In this document: one piece after another, positions 19,941 through 30,990 of the stretch
Layout: each line of letters begins with the position of its first letter
Numbering within the stretch: position 1 is the first letter of the stretch
Assembly (NCBI GenBank): GCA_022641775.1
Contig: JALCDS010000001.1
Span: 62,001 to 126,000 of the forward strand
Length of the DNA stretch: 64,000 nucleotides
Reading direction: 5' to 3'
From: Clostridiaceae bacterium
Lineage (GTDB): Bacteria > Cyanobacteriota > Vampirovibrionia > Gastranaerophilales > Gastranaerophilaceae
Notes under the pieces: generated by a model
What the model was told of the DNA's origin: nothing
Database searches by the model: none
What the model saw: only the letters and a program-made list of their open reading frames with translations
Position numbers and translations under genes: made by a program

Positions 19941-20831
19941 ATGGATGGAAAAACTTTTTTAAGAGCTTTGAAACGATTGATTATTGCGATTATAAAGAAC
20001 GATTTCTACGGCATGGCTGCAGAAATGGGATTTATGATGGTTCTTGGAATTTTTCCTTTTATGTTGTTATTAATGTCATTTTTTGGATGGCTGGGTAACA
20101 AATCATCTATCGGTCCTGTTTTGAGATTTTTGGCAACATTTATGCCCGAACAGGCTATGAATTTGATTATTACGGTTTTATCCGAGGTTATGTTATTTTC
20201 AAAAGGCGGTTTGATGGCTTTGACAGGTATTTGTGTCACGCTGTTTTTGTCTACGAATATTATGGCCGTTATTTTGAAAGGGTTGAATCGAGCTTATGAT
20301 GTTGAAGAAACAAGGAGTTTTATTTATACAAGAATTTTGGCTTTTGTTATGCTTATTGTAAATGTTTTGGTTTTATTTTTGAGTATAAACCTGATAATTT
20401 TCGGAAAGTTGTTTATTCACTTGTGCGTAACATATTTTGGAATGGCACAACATGTTGCAATGTGGCTGTTACTCTTACGTTGGCCGGTTGCTTTTGCTGC
20501 ATTATTTGTAATGGCATTTTTAGGCTACTACATATTACCTGATTTGAAGGGTAATGAAAGATTCAAAATGAAATCAGCCCTATGGGGTACAATATTTTTC
20601 TGTTGCTTTTGGTTGACAGGTTCATGGGGATTTTCTATTTATGTTAACAATCTTAGAACATACAATATTGTTTACGGAACAATTGGTGCGTTTGCAGTTT
20701 TGATGATGTGGTTTTACTATACTTCAATTCTGATTTTGATTGGAGCAGAAATAAATTCACAAGTATATAACAAGCTTAATCGTAAAGCTCGTGAAATTCA
20801 GAAAGATTTGGATTTATTAAAAGAAACTTAA
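19941..20831 (+). CDS. YihY/virulence factor BrkB family membrane protein
   Basis: Multi-TM; ALTGICVTLFLSTNIMAVILKGLNRAYDVEETR; YNIVYGTIGAFAVLMMWFYYTSILILIGAEIN. Confidence 0.9.
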   Translation: MDGKTFLRALKRLIIAIIKNDFYGMAAEMGFMMVLGIFPFMLLLMSFFGWLGNKSSIGPVLRFLATFMPEQAMNLIITVLSEVMLFSKGGLMALTGICVTLFLSTNIMAVILKGLNRAYDVEETRSFIYTRILAFVMLIVNVLVLFLSINLIIFGKLFIHLCVTYFGMAQHVAMWLLLLRWPVAFAALFVMAFLGYYILPDLKGNERFKMKSALWGTIFFCCFWLTGSWGFSIYVNNLRTYNIVYGTIGAFAVLMMWFYYTSILILIGAEINSQVYNKLNRKAREIQKDLDLLKET

Positions 20832-20834
20832 TTA

Positions 20835-21431
20835 TTATTTTAATAATTTATCGTAATCTTCTTTATTTAGGCTGAATGTATCAGTTCCATCAGCTTTAAA
20901 ATTCATTTTTTCAAGAAATTTTATATCTGAAGGTTCAGGATAAACTTCAATTCCATCAATATTTTTATTTTTTTGTATAAATTTTACGAAAGATTGCAGT
21001 AAAGACTTTGCGAAATATTTTATTGAACGAGATTTGCCATTTTGCGCATATGACATTTCAGGTTTTGAACCGAGTCTGTATATATGAACTTTGCCATTTG
21101 TTTGATTAACTTTATCTGTTGTCATTAGACTCAAGATATTTGTTGGGTTTATTTTATCAAAATTCTTTTTCTGTGACGTAATAGCATATACCTCGGATTT
21201 ATTGCCCAAAATATCTACTTCTTCGGCAATTGTATCTGACATATTTTGATTATTCCAAATTCCTGCTACTTGTTTAATTGTCTCTCTATCAGCGTTGTGA
21301 TGAGTATTAAATTTTATAAAACTCACATTAAAATCATTCCATCTGATTCCATTTTTATATTTTATTTTTGCAGGACTAATTAATTTTGCTCTAAAATTTA
21401 TATTATTTTGTTGGATTGGATTTACTTGCAT
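20835..21431 (-). CDS. Hypothetical protein with weak GNAT-like C-terminus
   Basis: N-terminal NNINFRAK motif; C-terminal SIKYFAKSLLQSFVKF..DGIEVYPEPSDIKFLEKMNFK resembles acetyltransferase ends. Confidence 0.5.
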   Translation of the reverse strand: MQVNPIQQNNINFRAKLISPAKIKYKNGIRWNDFNVSFIKFNTHHNADRETIKQVAGIWNNQNMSDTIAEEVDILGNKSEVYAITSQKKNFDKINPTNILSLMTTDKVNQTNGKVHIYRLGSKPEMSYAQNGKSRSIKYFAKSLLQSFVKFIQKNKNIDGIEVYPEPSDIKFLEKMNFKADGTDTFSLNKEDYDKLLK

Positions 21432-21505
21432 CTGTTTTTTCCCTTATTTTTTGTAACTCTTGTTTTATTATAAAATCTCTAAAATATAAATTTGATAGTT
21501 AAAAA

Positions 21506-22699
21506 TTATTTATTAGGTTTAAATTTTACTTTTCGTCCATTTTTAAGTTCATCTGTAACATTTGTAATCAAGTTTTCATTGCCGTTTAGGCCTTCCAAAA
21601 TCTCAACTTTATCGCCAAAATCTCTACCTATTTTTACTTGAACGAACTTTATAATTCCTGATTTATCAACAGTTACAACAAAACTTCCAGTATCTAAATT
21701 TACAATACAAGAAGGATTAACTGTCATGATTTTTTCTTTGCCTTTAATATTTATATCAGATTTTACGTATAAACCTGAATAAAGTGAAGATTTTTTATCG
21801 TTTTTAATTATTGCAACAACTTCCATTGTTCTTGTTGCAGGAGACAAACTCTGTGCACTTTCTGAAACTGTTCCTTTTATCTTTAATTTCGGGTTATCCG
21901 GAGTATAAAGATTAAGCGTATCTCCGACTTTTACATATTGAACGTAATTTTGCGGAATGTTTAATGTAACTCTGAATTTATCCATTTGTTGAATTTCAAA
22001 AAGGCTCGTGCTTGTATTACTTCCACCTGCAACGACATTTGCGCCACTATCTACGTTAAACTTTGTGATAATGCCTGAAAATGGAGCTCTAACTTGTTTG
22101 TAACCTTGTAGTGCCTGAATTCGTTTTACTTCAGCAGAGGCTTTATCAACGTCTGCGCGTGATGCAAAATAATTCATTTCTGAAGTTTTGAAACTGTTGT
22201 AATGGGTATCCAATTCTTGACGAGAAATTGCACCGTCACTTGATGAATTTTTATAACGTTTATAGCTTTGTTTTTCATAATTATATTGGTATTGAGATTC
22301 TAATAAATGTTTTTTAGCTGCAACGAGTTCTGCCATAGCACTTGTTGCTTCTTCATCCAAGTCAGGTGTATCTATTGTTGCCAAAACCTGTCCTTTTTGT
22401 ACCTTGTCCCCCAATTCTACAAGTCTTGAATGAACAAGTCCGTTTACTCTTGAAAAAATTTCTGTATGAAGATAAGGTTTCAATTCACCAGACAATTCCA
22501 AATTCGGCATACCCTCTTGAATTGTCGGAGTTTCTGTTAATGCTATATATTCATGGGTTTTTGCAAGATGTGATGTTGAAATAAGTCTTGCTAATTTTGG
22601 GATTAAACCTATTATAAAGAATGCTAAGAATGTTGCAATTACAATCCTTTTAACTTTATTTTTACCTGAAAAATATTGATGTATTTTATCTTTAATCAT
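21506..22699 (-). CDS. RND efflux periplasmic adaptor (membrane fusion protein)
   Basis: ELGDKVQKGQVLATIDTPDLD lipoyl motif; VRAPFSGIITKFNVDSGANV; adjacent to RND permease. Confidence 0.92.
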   Translation of the reverse strand: MIKDKIHQYFSGKNKVKRIVIATFLAFFIIGLIPKLARLISTSHLAKTHEYIALTETPTIQEGMPNLELSGELKPYLHTEIFSRVNGLVHSRLVELGDKVQKGQVLATIDTPDLDEEATSAMAELVAAKKHLLESQYQYNYEKQSYKRYKNSSSDGAISRQELDTHYNSFKTSEMNYFASRADVDKASAEVKRIQALQGYKQVRAPFSGIITKFNVDSGANVVAGGSNTSTSLFEIQQMDKFRVTLNIPQNYVQYVKVGDTLNLYTPDNPKLKIKGTVSESAQSLSPATRTMEVVAIIKNDKKSSLYSGLYVKSDINIKGKEKIMTVNPSCIVNLDTGSFVVTVDKSGIIKFVQVKIGRDFGDKVEILEGLNGNENLITNVTDELKNGRKVKFKPNK

Positions 22700-25600
22700 C
22701 TTCTATAACCTCATATTTTTTATTTTTATTCAAAATTGCGAACAACATTGGAACAACAACAAGGGTTGCAAATGTTGCAAATAACAAACCTCCGATAACG
22801 GTTCTACCAATCGGTGCGTTTTGTTCTCCGCCTTCACCTAGCGCAAGTGCCATCGGTAACATTCCAAGAATCATTGCTAATGCTGTCATAACAACCGGTC
22901 TTATTCTTGTAAAACCTGCAGATACTGCAGCTTGAACAGAGTTAAATCCATGTCTCATTTTATCTGTTGCAAAGGATACAACAAGGATTGAGTTTGAACA
23001 TGATACACCAATTGCCATAATAGAACCCATCATGGCTTGAATACTGAAAGTTGTATCTGTTGTGTATAATATCCATAAAATTCCCGATAATGCTAATGGT
23101 ATCGGAGTTATTATGATAAACGGATTTCTCCAAGATTGGAAATTTACAACGATAAGCAAGTAAACTAAAACGAGTGCTAATATCAAGCCTGATAAAAGTG
23201 CTGCAAAGGCATAATTCATAGCGTTAGCTTGTCCTAAAATATTTATAAATGTTCCTTTTGGCGCAGTTTTTTCGTAGTGTTTAACGATTTTATTTATATC
23301 ATGTGAAACTGAGGCAAGGTCTCTATCTTGAACATTCAACAAAATATCATAAACGGGAGTTATATCATAATGGTTTACAACACTTTGAGCTTTACTTGTC
23401 CGAACAGACACAATATTGGATAATCTTACCGGTTTGTCTTTGCCGAAAGCAACAGGGATATCTGTGACATCTTTTACTGAATTGATATCATAGGTCGGAA
23501 CTTGCAGAGCCAAATTGTAATTAACACCGTTTTGAGGATCAACCCAATAAGAAGGTAATGCCTGATTGCTTGAAGATAGTGCCACAAGAACGTTTTTTGC
23601 GACATCTTCTTGAGACAAATTCATCTCATTTGCTTTTATTTTATCAACATCAAGTTTGATTTCAGGAGTATCCATAATTTGATGAATATGAGCATCTGCA
23701 ACACCCGGAACTTGTTTTATATCGTTTAACATTTTTTGAGCAAGTTCATAATTTTGTGTAAGTTTACGTCCTTGTATTTGAACGTCAACCGGTGATGCTA
23801 AACCAAAATTCAAAATCTTACTTACAATATCTGCACTCTGGAAGAAAAATTGGGTATTCGGATATTTTTCATTTAAATTTTTTCTTAATTCTTTTACGTA
23901 ATCTGCTGTAGGTTTATGATTTTTATTCAACGCAATAAGGATTTCGCCATCTCCTGTACCGATTTGAGAATTATCCATAAATGCCAGATTCAACATACTT
24001 GCAGGTAACCCGATATTATCAAGCATTGTGTTAAGTTCATTTGCCGGTATAACATCTCGAATAGTATCTTCAATTTGTGTAAATTCACGAGATGTTTCTT
24101 CAATTCTTGTACCATGAGGCGCATAAACATGTAATCTTATTTGACCTGAATCAACTTCAGGGAAGAAGTTTTGGCCGATTAACGGTAACAGACAAAATGA
24201 AATTAAAACAACGATACCGTAAGTCATTAAAACTTTTTTCGGTTGTCTTATAACGTCTTTTACTAAAAATTGTTTGTATGTTCTTCTTAATTTTGCAAAG
24301 TTTTTATTAATAAATCTGTTTGCTTTAAAAATCCAAGAAGTTTCACTTAATTTTTCTTTTTTAGTCAATAATTTGTCAACCATAACGGGAACTAAAGTAT
24401 TTGAAAGCAAGTAAGAACCAACCATTGCGAAAATTACAGACATCGCAAGCGGAGCAAACATATATTTTGTAGAACCTGCCATCAAAAATATCGGAGCAAA
24501 TACCATACATATTGATAATGTTGAAATCAAAGTCGGAGCTGCGACTTCACCTGCTGAACGGTAAATTATTTCTTTTATAGAGATTTTATTTTTAAATATT
24601 TCTTTGTTTCTTAAAATATTTTCTAAAACAACAGTAGAATTATCAACCAACATCCCGATAGCCAAACTTAATCCGCTTAATGTCATCATATTAAGTGTTT
24701 CACCACATAATGACAGACCGATTATTGCAAAAAGAATTGCAAGAGGGATTGAAACAGCAACGATAATCGTTGAATAAACACTGCCTAAGAATAACAGAAT
24801 CATTAATGCTGTCAATATTGCAGCGAGTGTACCTGAGGTTACTACATCTTTTATTGAACTTTTTACAAATATTGATTGGTCAAACAGTTCTTGCATTTCA
24901 AGACTATCAGGAACGGTTTTTTTAATTAAAGGTAAAACTTTTTTTGTTTGATTAACAACTTGAATTGTAGATTTTTTGCCGGCTTTATAAATTGCCATAA
25001 GGGAACCTGCAACACCATCATGCCTTACGACGTTTGTTTGAACGGCATTTCCGTCATGAATATATGCAATATCTCTCAAATAAACAGTTTCGCCATTTTT
25101 CGATTTGATTGGAAACATATTCATTTCATCAACGGTTTGGGTTGCATTATTCAATGTTACATAATAATCGTAACTTCCGATTTTAGCGTTGCCTGAAGGT
25201 AAAATTACATTTTGTGATTGAACAGCTTTGACAACGTCCATTGGAGTAAGGGAACGAGCTTCCATCTTTTGCATATCAAGGTCAACCATAATTTGACGAA
25301 CTTTACCGCCCATAGGTAATGGAACTTGAGCACCTTCAACTTTTGTAAGTTGGACTTTAATATTATTTTGGGCTAAATCTGTAACCTGTTGGAGTGGCAA
25401 TGTTTTTGATGAAATAATAACATCTAAAACCGGCATGGTTGTTGGAGTATATCTTATGACTTCAGGAGGCTTCATCCCTAAAGGCATAGCTTTCATCGCA
25501 ACTTGAGAAGATGCACTGATTTGAGTTATCCCTGTATTGATATCAGCATCAGGTTGTAAAAATACTCTTACTATTCCGACACCGAAAAGAGATTGAGACT

Positions 25601-25847
25601 CAACATGTTCTATATCATTAACGTTTGCGGTATAGCTTCGTTCTGCAATCGTAATAATTCTACGTTCAATATCTTTTGCAGGCATTCCTGAATATGTCCA
25701 TACGGCAGTTACTACAGGGGATTTTATCTCAGGAAAAATATCTGTTGGAGTTTTAAATATTGCTAACAATCCTAAAATAAGGATAAACAGTGCCATTACA
25801 AAGACCGTATAATAATATTTTAAAGCCATTTTTACGAATTGTTTCAT
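22692..25847 (-). CDS. RND efflux permease (AcrB/MMPL superfamily)
   Basis: GLSLAIGMLVDNSTVVLENILRN; GEGGEQNAPIGRTVIGGL; 1051 aa with duplicated 12-TM architecture. Confidence 0.95.
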   Translation of the reverse strand: MKQFVKMALKYYYTVFVMALFILILGLLAIFKTPTDIFPEIKSPVVTAVWTYSGMPAKDIERRIITIAERSYTANVNDIEHVESQSLFGVGIVRVFLQPDADINTGITQISASSQVAMKAMPLGMKPPEVIRYTPTTMPVLDVIISSKTLPLQQVTDLAQNNIKVQLTKVEGAQVPLPMGGKVRQIMVDLDMQKMEARSLTPMDVVKAVQSQNVILPSGNAKIGSYDYYVTLNNATQTVDEMNMFPIKSKNGETVYLRDIAYIHDGNAVQTNVVRHDGVAGSLMAIYKAGKKSTIQVVNQTKKVLPLIKKTVPDSLEMQELFDQSIFVKSSIKDVVTSGTLAAILTALMILLFLGSVYSTIIVAVSIPLAILFAIIGLSLCGETLNMMTLSGLSLAIGMLVDNSTVVLENILRNKEIFKNKISIKEIIYRSAGEVAAPTLISTLSICMVFAPIFLMAGSTKYMFAPLAMSVIFAMVGSYLLSNTLVPVMVDKLLTKKEKLSETSWIFKANRFINKNFAKLRRTYKQFLVKDVIRQPKKVLMTYGIVVLISFCLLPLIGQNFFPEVDSGQIRLHVYAPHGTRIEETSREFTQIEDTIRDVIPANELNTMLDNIGLPASMLNLAFMDNSQIGTGDGEILIALNKNHKPTADYVKELRKNLNEKYPNTQFFFQSADIVSKILNFGLASPVDVQIQGRKLTQNYELAQKMLNDIKQVPGVADAHIHQIMDTPEIKLDVDKIKANEMNLSQEDVAKNVLVALSSSNQALPSYWVDPQNGVNYNLALQVPTYDINSVKDVTDIPVAFGKDKPVRLSNIVSVRTSKAQSVVNHYDITPVYDILLNVQDRDLASVSHDINKIVKHYEKTAPKGTFINILGQANAMNYAFAALLSGLILALVLVYLLIVVNFQSWRNPFIIITPIPLALSGILWILYTTDTTFSIQAMMGSIMAIGVSCSNSILVVSFATDKMRHGFNSVQAAVSAGFTRIRPVVMTALAMILGMLPMALALGEGGEQNAPIGRTVIGGLLFATFATLVVVPMLFAILNKNKKYEVIEDD

Positions 25848-27268
25848 TTTATCGTACTCCCAAAGGCTTTATAAATATTTACGGTATCTATTATTGAAGC
25901 TGTTTTTGAAGATACAAGTGAATTCTCATTAATCAAATATTGACGTCTTGCATCCAATTCATCAATTTTGTTGCCGACGCCGTTATTGTATCTTGTATGT
26001 GCAACTTTATAGTAGTGTTCTGAATTTTTTAAAGTTTTTTGAAACTCAAGATATGAATTATAGTCTGTTTTGTAACTCGATAATTCATTTTCAACTTCAC
26101 ACACTGCATTCAAAATTACATTATTATAATTGTGCAATTTTTCTGTAGCAATTTCTTTGTTGTATTTTAAGTAAGACTTTTTGTATCCGCCTGTATATAA
26201 ATCCATTAACATCCCTGCGCCGAGTTGGTAAACCGTACTTTGCCAATCAAATAGTCTGCTCAAACGTAATGCTTCAAATCCGACTGATTCATTCAAATTC
26301 ACTGAAGGTAAAAACATTTTTCGTGCAACTTTTACATCCATTGCAGCTTTTTTAATTTCATCTTCCGATTGCAAAATATCGGGACGGTTGAACATCAAAT
26401 CCGAATTTATTTCAGCGCTCACAGGAAACGGAAATTTTATATCAGAAATTTTTGTAAATTTTAAATTTTCGTTGTTATCAGGGGAGAGCCCTCTCAATAC
26501 TGCAAATTCATTATTTAAAATCTCTTTTTGCTTATAAAGTTTGTTTAATTCATTTTGTTTGTTTGTTTTTTCATATTCTGTCAAATAAAGGTTGTCGTAA
26601 GGGATTATACCACCTTTGTAAAGTTGTTTTTTGAGTTTTAAGGTTTCATTTATGTTTGATAAAATCTCTTCATTATTTTTTATCAATTCGTTTGTCAAAA
26701 TAATATTGTAATATGTTGCTGCGACTTCACTTGAAATTGCGAGTTTTGTAATGTTCAGCTGTTCTGTCGTAATTTTAACCTGATATCTCGCCGATTTTAC
26801 TTTATCAAGATTTTTGCCGAAAACATCTAACTCCCAATTCAAAAGCATTGGCAAATACAAATGGTCTCCTGATGCGTAAATTCCTGAATATTTTGACATC
26901 GTTTTGAAAGGATAAACACTAGGATTTATGCTCAATTGAGGGAGCCTTTGAGCATTGATTGTTCCTAAAAGTGCTTGAGATTGTCTTATTCTATCTTGTG
27001 CAATTTTTATTGTGAAATTGTTGTTTAAGGCTTCGTTGATATAACCGTTTAGGATGTCATCTGAATAATTTTCCCAATATGGAGAGAGAACAAAAGTTTT
27101 TTCAATTTCAGAACTTTTGTGTTTGGAAATTTTTATTCTGGTTTTTTGAGCAGAATTTGTTGAATTTTGTGCAAATGTCGCTGATTGAAATGCAAACAGT
27201 GCGCACAATAAAAACAATGAAATTTTTTTTACGGAGTAATGCAATTTGAAAAATCCCTCATACATCAT
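25844..27268 (-). CDS. TolC-family outer membrane efflux protein (NodT-like)
   Basis: PQLSINPSVYPF..LNWELDVFGKNLDKVKSARYQV; RRQYLINENSLV; operonic with RND adaptor/permease. Confidence 0.9.
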   Translation of the reverse strand: MMYEGFFKLHYSVKKISLFLLCALFAFQSATFAQNSTNSAQKTRIKISKHKSSEIEKTFVLSPYWENYSDDILNGYINEALNNNFTIKIAQDRIRQSQALLGTINAQRLPQLSINPSVYPFKTMSKYSGIYASGDHLYLPMLLNWELDVFGKNLDKVKSARYQVKITTEQLNITKLAISSEVAATYYNIILTNELIKNNEEILSNINETLKLKKQLYKGGIIPYDNLYLTEYEKTNKQNELNKLYKQKEILNNEFAVLRGLSPDNNENLKFTKISDIKFPFPVSAEINSDLMFNRPDILQSEDEIKKAAMDVKVARKMFLPSVNLNESVGFEALRLSRLFDWQSTVYQLGAGMLMDLYTGGYKKSYLKYNKEIATEKLHNYNNVILNAVCEVENELSSYKTDYNSYLEFQKTLKNSEHYYKVAHTRYNNGVGNKIDELDARRQYLINENSLVSSKTASIIDTVNIYKAFGSTIK

Positions 27269-27378
27269 AAAAAGTATAGGTCAGACATATCCCTGTGTAT
27301 AATACAAAATAGTTATATTAATTATAACTTTTTCCTATGATATTTTTCAAAAAATATAATTTTAGCTATATAATAAAA

Positions 27379-27404
27379 AAGCATTCCAAAATTTTGGAAT
27401 GCTT
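27379..27404 (-). terminator. Intrinsic terminator downstream of autotransporter gene
   Basis: Perfect palindrome AAGCATTCCAAAATTTTGGAATGCTT followed on minus strand by TTTTTTATTA. Confidence 0.88.
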
Positions 27405-27429
27405 GATATTAATATAAAAAATTATTTGT

Positions 27430-29455
27430 TTACTTTTTTAAAATATGTTTTGTACCAGATATTTGATTAGTATTAGTGTTTTTCTGGAAAAATCTTACCA
27501 ATTTATTATTACTTGGAGCTTGAACTTTGTCTGGGTCTTTTCCTATAAACCAACTAAAGCCGGCAGAAAGGATTACGCCATTTCTACCACCGTTATGAAT
27601 CATAGCTTGTAAGTAACTTGTAAATCTGTCTTTGATATGTCTTTGTAACCCAACGCCATATTCAACGTAAGATCTTTCGGTCATACTAGGTAAAGCTACA
27701 TCATTAGCTTTAACGCCACATTCATTCATAAGGTTGTAAATCATCCCGACTTGAAAATATGGTTGCCATTCGTTACGTAAGTTGACAATAAATTTCAATG
27801 TCGGATTTAATTGTAGGATATGTAAGTTAGCATCCGTAATATTAACACCGTTAGCTGCTCTGTAATCAAAAGTATGGTTGAACATATAACCCATGGTTAC
27901 ACTTGGTTGAAGAATATATTTGCCACCTTCAAATTCAAAGTTGTACCCATTTCTTGTTGCAAAACCTGCAGATAGCATTGTATAATTGTCGTTGCCATAA
28001 CGGCTTGAGGCTTCACCTGCTGAAGCACCTGTTATGAGCGTGTTTGCACTAAAGAAATTACCTTTGTATAAATATCCTGTAATACCGAGTGTACCACCGT
28101 TTTGATAACTGCTTACATCTGCATAATTTTGATGAGCACCGTTATAACCGATAAATGGTGATACAACGCCTGTCCATCCGTGTTTAAGACGAATAAAGTC
28201 ACTGTCGCCACCAATTAACATACCGTAAGATGTGTTTTCAACAGTTGGACCGCCTCTTAACGGAACTTTTTCAAATGACGTATAAGGTTTTACCCAAATA
28301 GCTTTGTTCACTTCATCAAACTGCATCCCTTCAGAATTTCTCATTGCATATTGGTTAGCTTTTATTTCAGTCAATCTTACAGATTCAGGCATATTCATAA
28401 ACATATTTGAATGCATAAATGAATAGTTCATAGTGTTGCTTATTGTAGAATATGCTCCGACTTGGTTAGTAACAGTTTGAGTGGCTGTTGCAGGAGTGAA
28501 ACCTCCGACACCACCTTGACCTCTTGTAAAGATAAAGTTCCCAGAAGTAGGATCATACCCTACCCCGTAAGAAAATACTTTGCCTTCTGCACTTGTAACA
28601 GAAGATCTTACGTTATTTTTAAATTCGCCGTTTGCAAATGCAACAGGGGTAACATTAATGTTGCTGTCAGATAACAACGCCATTGAATTAACGTTTAAGT
28701 TTCCGCTTCCTGCTGCAGATGTGTTTGATGAAAATCTACCCATTTGTCTGTTTGCAAGGTCAACATTGACACCATAGAGGTTGGTGTTGCCACCTGCAAA
28801 TTGTAAATTTCTAAATTGAACGTTATTTAAACCCATATTATATACATTCACAGTTCCCGAATTAACAACTAAACTGTTGTTATGGTTTAAATGGTCTGCA
28901 GTAATATTTGTTGTAACATCTGTATTTGTAATATTTGCGTTAGTAATTTTGTTGTTAAAGTTCATTGTACCTGTAGAATCGCCTTGCAAATTAACAACAT
29001 ATCCTTCAACACCGTTAAAGTTGTCATTCACAACCCAACTGCCATTGTTTGTAGCTTTCATGTTTAAGTTAGAACCTGTGTTACCATAAACAGCGTTATC
29101 TTCAGTTGAAGTTTTGTTACCTGAAATGTAATGAGTAACGTTATCGGCTTTCAAATTAACAGTACCCCTATTCAAATAAATAGCGCCACCATTTGTTGTT
29201 GCATAGTTATCTGTGAAGTTGCCGTCGATGTCACCGCTTGTGCCAAATGAATTGTTATAAATTGCACCACCGTTTGCAACGCCGCTTTCTGAAATGGCTT
29301 TGTTATCTGTAAAATCACCTGTGATGTTGCCGATTCTATCAACACTATCATTATAAATCGCCCCGCCATAGGCTTTGCCACTGGTAGACGTTGCATAGTT
29401 ACCTATAAAATCACCTGTGATGTTGCCGATTCTACCACCACCATAATTATAAATC
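27430..29455 (-). CDS. Autotransporter beta-barrel C-terminal part of a frameshifted adhesin (reading frame is open upstream of the annotated TTG at 29175, to about 29455)
   Basis: C-terminal autotransporter-like barrel (WVKPYTSFEKVPLRGGPTVENTSYGMLIGGD...GVILSAGFSWFIG); upstream frame continues IYNYGGGRIGNITGDFIGNYATSTSGKAYGGAIYN...GGAIYLNRGTVNLKADN. Confidence 0.8.
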
Positions 29456-30990
29456 GCTACCTATAAAATCACCTTTGATATTGTCTATTGTTGAGATGGC
29501 ACCATTATAAATCGCCCCGCCAAAGGCTTGATCAGAGGTAGAGGTTGCATAGTTGCCATTAAAATTGCCTGAGATATTGCCGATTGTACCCTCATCTGCA
29601 TTATGAATCGCCCCGCCATAGGCTTTGCCACTGGTAGACGTTGCATAGTTACCGATAAAATCACCTGAGATTCCATTTGTAATGGTGCCATAATTATCAA
29701 TCGTCCCACCAAAGGCACCCAGTTTAGCTGAGGCATAGTTACCTATAAAATTACCTATGATATTGCCGATAGTTCCGCTGTAATTATTATTAATCGCCCC
29801 ACCATATATCTCAAATTTAGCTGATGATGTATAGTTATCTGTAAAATTACCGTAGATACCGCTGATTGTACCCCCATTATCAATCACTCCGCCAAAGACT
29901 TGACCATAGGGAGGGGTAGAGGTAGAGGTTGCATAGTTGCCAGTAAAATCACCTGTTATATCACCAATTGTTGCGTTGTAACCATTATAAATCGCCCCGC
30001 CTGAGGCACCCCTAGGTCCTGATGCATAGTTGCCAATAAAATTACCTTTGATATTGTCTATTGTGCCAGTATTATAAATCGCTCCGCCTGCGGCTTGACC
30101 AGAGGTAGAGGTTGCATAGTTGCCAATAAAATCACCTGAAATTCCATTTGTAATGGTGCCTTGATTATAAATCGCTCCGCCAAAGGCTCCGGCACTGGTA
30201 GAGGTTACATAGTTACCTATAAAATCACCTTTGATATTGTCTATTGTGCCTGTATTATAAATCGCTCCGCCTGAGGTATTTCTATTGGTATTGGTAGTCG
30301 CATAGTTACTGATAAAATCACCTATGATTCCCTTTGTAATGGTGCCTGTATTATAAATCGCTCCACCTGAGGCTTCCCTATAACCTTTTGAGTTTGCATA
30401 GTTACCTATAAAATCACCTATGATTCCATTTGTAATGGTACCTGTATTATAAATCGCCCCGCCGAAGGCATAACTATAATATTCAGCTGATGCATAATTT
30501 TTAATAAAATCACCTGTGATATTGTCAATTGTTGAGTTGGAATCATTACAAATCGCCCCGCCATTACCTGTTGCATAGTTACCGATAAAATCACCTATTA
30601 TATTGCCGATACTGCTATTCCAACCATTAAAAATCGCCCCGCCATAGGCAGATTCACCCCGTCCGTTTGCGACATTTTCAATAAAATTACCTGTGATATT
30701 GCTGATTGTTGAGTTGGAACCATTAAAAATCGCCCCGCCATAATCCCTAGTGCTATTACCAATAAAATCACCTGTTATATCACCAATTGTTGAGTTGGAA
30801 TCATTCGAAATCGCCCCACCATTGGCCGAAAGATGATCTGCGGTTGAACTATTAAAGATAAAATTCCCCGTGATATTTCCAATGGTACCCTTATAATTAG
30901 CAATAGCTCCGCCAGCAGTAGAAATAGCATTATCATTTACTTTATTCCCAATAAAATTACCTTTGATATCGCCGAGTTTTGCATCTGTGC
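29200..30990 (-). repeat. Degenerate coding tandem repeats (about 75-100 bp units) in the autotransporter passenger
   Basis: Repeated + strand blocks such as 'ttgcatagttacctataaaatcacct(g/t)(t/a)gat' and 'attataaatcgccccgccaaaggc'. Confidence 0.9.

Noticed and set aside
29172-29396. ORF MQRLPVAKPMAGRFIMIVL... (and 29485-29736)
   Set aside because: Wrong-frame readings of the autotransporter repeat DNA; similarity to each other reflects the underlying DNA repeat, not a real protein family.
29200-30990. Possible CRISPR array (regular repeats in the autotransporter region)
   Set aside because: Repeats are degenerate, in-frame coding (GGAIYN/GDFIGN) with no constant spacer length and no cas genes nearby.
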